The notes under the pieces are model-generated. The model was not told where the DNA came from. It worked only from the letters and a program-made list of their open reading frames with translations, and searched no databases. The translations under genes and the position numbers were made by a program. From NCBI GenBank assembly GCA_947304365.1, contig CAMZAY010000034.1:1-8634 (forward strand): 8,634 nucleotides of DNA, given 5' to 3'. This DNA comes from an uncultured Clostridia bacterium (GTDB lineage: Bacteria; Bacillota; Clostridia; Christensenellales; CAG-138). Positions 6,753-8,634 of this stretch are shown here, in pieces; position 1 is the first letter of the stretch; every line of letters starts with the position of its first letter.

Positions 6753-7403
6753 ATGACGGAATTCAGATCGAAAACAGGTATCATATTCGACCTCGACGGG
6801 ACCCTTTGGGATTCGTCATACCAGGTCGGCATAGCATGGAATCTTTCGTTCAAACGGTACGGCGTGGATCTTGAGCTCACACAGGAGCGAATGGCGGTCA
6901 TGATGGGCCGCACCGTGCCCGAGATAGGCGAGATACTCCTTCCCGACATAGAGCTTGAAAGGCGCAATGAGATACTCCATGCCTGCTGCGTGGAGGAGAA
7001 CCGCCGGCTCAATCTCTACGGGGGCGTGCTCTTCGATGGGGTAGCAGAGCTCCTGCCTGCGCTTGCCGGGCGATACGAGCTCTTTATCGTGTCGAACTGC
7101 CAGGACGGGTATATCCAGTCGTTTTTGAACTATCACGGCTTTGCCAAAAACGTGACCGATTTCGAGTGCATCGGCCGCACCGGGCTCCATAAGGGGGACA
7201 ACATAAAGCTCATTATGGAGCGCAACGGGCTTACAAAAGCCGTTTACGTCGGCGATACGGAGCGCGATATGCATTCCGCGCATTCCGCCGGGATACCGTT
7301 CATACACGCCTCTTACGGCTTTGGAAAGGGCTTCGCCGCGGAGCATACGATCAGCTCCTTCCGCGATCTGCCCGAAATGCTTGACAGCCTTTTAAAGGAG
7401 TGA
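6753..7403 (+). CDS. HAD-superfamily hydrolase, phosphoglycolate phosphatase-like
   Basis: This is a likely small-molecule phosphatase of the haloacid dehalogenase superfamily; the substrate is unknown. The 216-residue chain has the full motif set: FDLDGTLWDS (12-21) with nucleophile D13 and acid/base D15, a helical cap at about 20-90, motif II IVSN (113-116), motif III lysine in LHKGD (K147) and motif IV VGDTERD (166-172). The cap between motifs I and II and the motif spacing fit the Gph-like subfamily I. It starts one base after the hemW stop with only a weak GGAA (6742-6745) upstream, so coupling is likely. Its last codons contain the AAAGGAG that serves the next gene. Phosphoglycolate, pyrophosphate or a nucleotide are possible substrates, but the sequence does not decide among them. 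Confidence 0.88.
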   Translation: MTEFRSKTGIIFDLDGTLWDSSYQVGIAWNLSFKRYGVDLELTQERMAVMMGRTVPEIGEILLPDIELERRNEILHACCVEENRRLNLYGGVLFDGVAELLPALAGRYELFIVSNCQDGYIQSFLNYHGFAKNVTDFECIGRTGLHKGDNIKLIMERNGLTKAVYVGDTERDMHSAHSAGIPFIHASYGFGKGFAAEHTISSFRDLPEMLDSLLKE

Positions 7404-7407
7404 CGCT

Positions 7408-7617
7408 ATGCGCTGCATGTGCAGAGAATGCGGGACGTATATGGTTCAGGCCGAGGACGGCAAGCTCGGCTGTATCTGTCCGGAATGCTTCAACCGCTGC
7501 CGGGACTGCCTCGGCACGGATTCGTGCCTTACGCGCGAGCAGCTTGCCGAAATGAAAAAAGACCCCATGATGGCGGAGCTATTCCTTTCCCGCCGCGGGG
7601 AGAATGAGGAAGAGTGA
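7408..7617 (+). CDS. Small Cys-rich protein of unknown function, possible zinc-binding
   Basis: I do not recognise this 69-residue protein. It has nine cysteines in its first 40 residues (C3, C5, C8, C22, C24, C27, C31, C34, C40), arranged mostly as CXC and CXXC pairs. Two four-cysteine sets are plausible and would suit a zinc ribbon or double zinc knuckle; an iron-sulfur cluster is less likely but cannot be excluded. The second half has no cysteine and looks helical (LTREQLAEMKKDPMMAELF), and the end is acidic (GENEEE). It is real by context: AAAGGAG (7394-7400) lies seven bases before the ATG, it starts four bases after the HAD gene, and its TGA overlaps the Nudix ATG. No signal peptide or membrane segment is seen, so it should be cytoplasmic. 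A role linked to its neighbours is only inference. Confidence 0.8.
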   Translation: MRCMCRECGTYMVQAEDGKLGCICPECFNRCRDCLGTDSCLTREQLAEMKKDPMMAELFLSRRGENEEE

Positions 7618-8015
7618 TGGAAAGATCCTGCGGAGCGGTGCTCTACAAGATGGTAAACGGCGTGCCGTACTATGTGCTGGTGCTCGGTTCCGTTTACGGT
7701 TTTCCGAAGGGACATATGGAACACGGCGAAACGGAGGAGGAGACCGCCCTCCGCGAGGTGGAGGAGGAGACCGGCGTTAAGCCCAGGATCGACACCGGCT
7801 TCCGACGCGTGATAGAGTATGAGCTTCCTCAAAGGCGCGGCAGGCGAAAGTCCGTTACGATATTCGCCGCCGATTTCGAGGGCGAGGCAAAGCCCAGCCA
7901 CGAGATACGCAGCATCGCGGTCAAGCCCTATGACGAGGCCGTTAAGCTGCTCAAGCACGAGGCGCTGCGCAAGGTCCTCTCCGACGCGCATGAGTACATA
8001 CTCGCAAAACGATAA
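7617..8015 (+). CDS. Nudix hydrolase, Ap4A-hydrolase type
   Basis: The product is 132 residues, normal for a minimal Nudix enzyme. The Nudix box is complete: G32, E38, R46, E47, E50, E51 and G53 fit GX5EX7REVXEEXGV and would bind the metal and the pyrophosphate. The opening ERSCGAVLYK and the GFPKGHME segment before the box resemble bacterial asymmetric diadenosine tetraphosphate (Ap4A) hydrolases, which remove alarmone-like dinucleotides; another nucleoside diphosphate derivative is possible. The start chosen is the ATG at 7617, which overlaps the previous stop as TGATG and has GAGG (7606-7609) seven bases upstream. A GTG at 7614 would add one residue. It is the last gene of the operon, with a terminator 15 bases after its TAA. 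Confidence 0.88.
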   Translation: MERSCGAVLYKMVNGVPYYVLVLGSVYGFPKGHMEHGETEEETALREVEEETGVKPRIDTGFRRVIEYELPQRRGRRKSVTIFAADFEGEAKPSHEIRSIAVKPYDEAVKLLKHEALRKVLSDAHEYILAKR

Positions 8016-8030
8016 ATAACGAAAGCAAAT

Positions 8031-8069
8031 GCCGCGAACAGGCGCGTCCGCCCTTCGCGGCTTTCTTTA
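8031..8069 (+). terminator. Intrinsic terminator closing the tkt-to-Nudix operon
   Basis: GCCGCGAA (8031-8038) pairs perfectly with TTCGCGGC (8054-8061). An inner stem, GGCG (8041-8044) with CGCC (8049-8052), lengthens the hairpin, and the T-rich tail TTTCTTT (8062-8068) follows. It lies just after the Nudix stop and before a gene that has its own ribosome site. Confidence 0.8.
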
Positions 8070-8139
8070 CGCCTTTTGATTCTTTTTTCCCGTTCCGAAG
8101 AATACTGTTGAATGTAATATCTCTTCCGGAGGCATAGTA

Positions 8140-8634
8140 ATGTTCGATCACTCAAACAGGATCATTCTCACAGGCGCTGTTTTCGCCCCGCCCGTATACG
8201 ATCACTCGGTGCTCGGCGAGGGCTTTTTTAAAATGTACGCCGCGGCAAAGCGGCTGTCGGGGACGGAGGATGTGCTCCCCGTCACCGTGTCGGAAAGACT
8301 GCTCGGAGAAAACGAATACGATGAAGGCGCCCCGATATCTGTATCGGGCCAGATACGCTCGTACAATCAGCGCTCCGATGACGGCAGCCATCTTATACTC
8401 ACCGTATTCGCGCGGGAGCTCCTGACCCCCGCCGATGCGGAGGACGCGAATGAGGCGGAGCTCATAGGCCATATCGTAAAGCCAGTTATTTACAGGATGA
8501 CGCCGTTCTCGCGGGAGATCGCCGATATGCTGATAGCCGTAAAGAGGCGCTACGGCAAAAGCGATTATCTGCCTGCGATAGCATGGGGGAGGAACGCCCG
8601 CTTTGCCGGCACGCTGACGCCGGGCGAACTCGTT
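8140..8634 (+). CDS. Single-stranded-DNA-binding-like protein with two tandem OB folds (3' end outside window)
   Basis: The first 165 codons are open to the window edge. The second part (about 107-165) reads like a canonical SSB OB fold: ELIGHIVKPVIYRMTPFSRE, then IADMLIAVKR, SDYLPAIAWGRNARF and LTPGELV. These parallel the G-x-L...P-x-x-R-x-T-P-x-G...V-A...L-A-V-x-R...D-x-x-x-x-x-A-W-G pattern. The first part (about 5-95) looks like a second, more diverged OB fold, with RIILTGAV, GEGFFKMYAAAKRLS, DVLPVTVSERL and ISVSGQIRSYN. Proteins with this layout occur in Clostridia and are annotated as single-stranded DNA-binding proteins; they differ from normal one-fold SSB. GGAGG (8128-8132) lies seven bases before the ATG. 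The C-terminal tail, which would show whether there is an acidic SSB tip, is not in the window. No convincing promoter is seen in 8070-8127. Confidence 0.75.
   Translation, partial: MFDHSNRIILTGAVFAPPVYDHSVLGEGFFKMYAAAKRLSGTEDVLPVTVSERLLGENEYDEGAPISVSGQIRSYNQRSDDGSHLILTVFARELLTPADAEDANEAELIGHIVKPVIYRMTPFSREIADMLIAVKRRYGKSDYLPAIAWGRNARFAGTLTPGELV

Noticed and set aside
8070..8127. Promoter for the SSB-like gene (TTGATT at 8076 with AATACT at 8101)
   Set aside because: The spacer is 19 bases and both boxes match the consensus poorly, so it is not strong enough to list as a feature.

Overview
The window looks like ordinary chromosomal DNA of a Gram-positive bacterium of the Firmicutes, most likely an uncultured Clostridia lineage. 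The evidence is a fairly GC-rich sequence with clear GGAGG-type ribosome binding sites, sigma-A-like promoters (TTGACA and TTGAAA/TATAAT), heavy use of ATA and AGG codons, the lepA-hemW gene pair typical of Firmicutes, and a clostridial-type protein with two single-stranded-DNA-binding folds. All genes lie on the + strand. The lineage call is inference; no 16S or other taxonomic marker is present.

Layout. (1) 1-146: the last 47 residues of a malic enzyme, closed by a strong hairpin terminator (181-215). (2) 249-1654: a promoter and a membrane-bound family 2 glycosyltransferase. Its frame is interrupted by a single TGA at 1403-1405; the same frame then continues for 82 codons that still read like the normal membrane tail of the family. 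A GC-rich 11-bp terminator hairpin follows at 1670-1701. (3) 1721-8015: a well-formed promoter drives a tightly packed run of six genes: transketolase (tkt), elongation factor 4 (lepA), the radical-SAM heme chaperone-type protein HemW, a HAD-family phosphatase, a 69-residue Cys-rich protein and a Nudix hydrolase of the Ap4A-hydrolase type. The junctions are +19, -1, +1, +4 and -1 bases, which suggests one transcript with translational coupling. It ends in a hairpin terminator (8031-8069). (4) 8140 to the end: the first 165 codons of a protein with two tandem OB-fold regions of the SSB type, cut by the window edge.

How the genes fit together: the long operon joins a pentose-phosphate enzyme with a translation factor, a heme/radical-SAM factor and two small hydrolases. 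These are housekeeping genes and no single pathway unites them. I see no CRISPR array, tRNA, rRNA, insertion sequence, phage gene or defence system. The points most worth a second look are the in-frame TGA in the glycosyltransferase, the unassigned Cys-rich small protein in the operon, and the double-OB-fold protein at the end.
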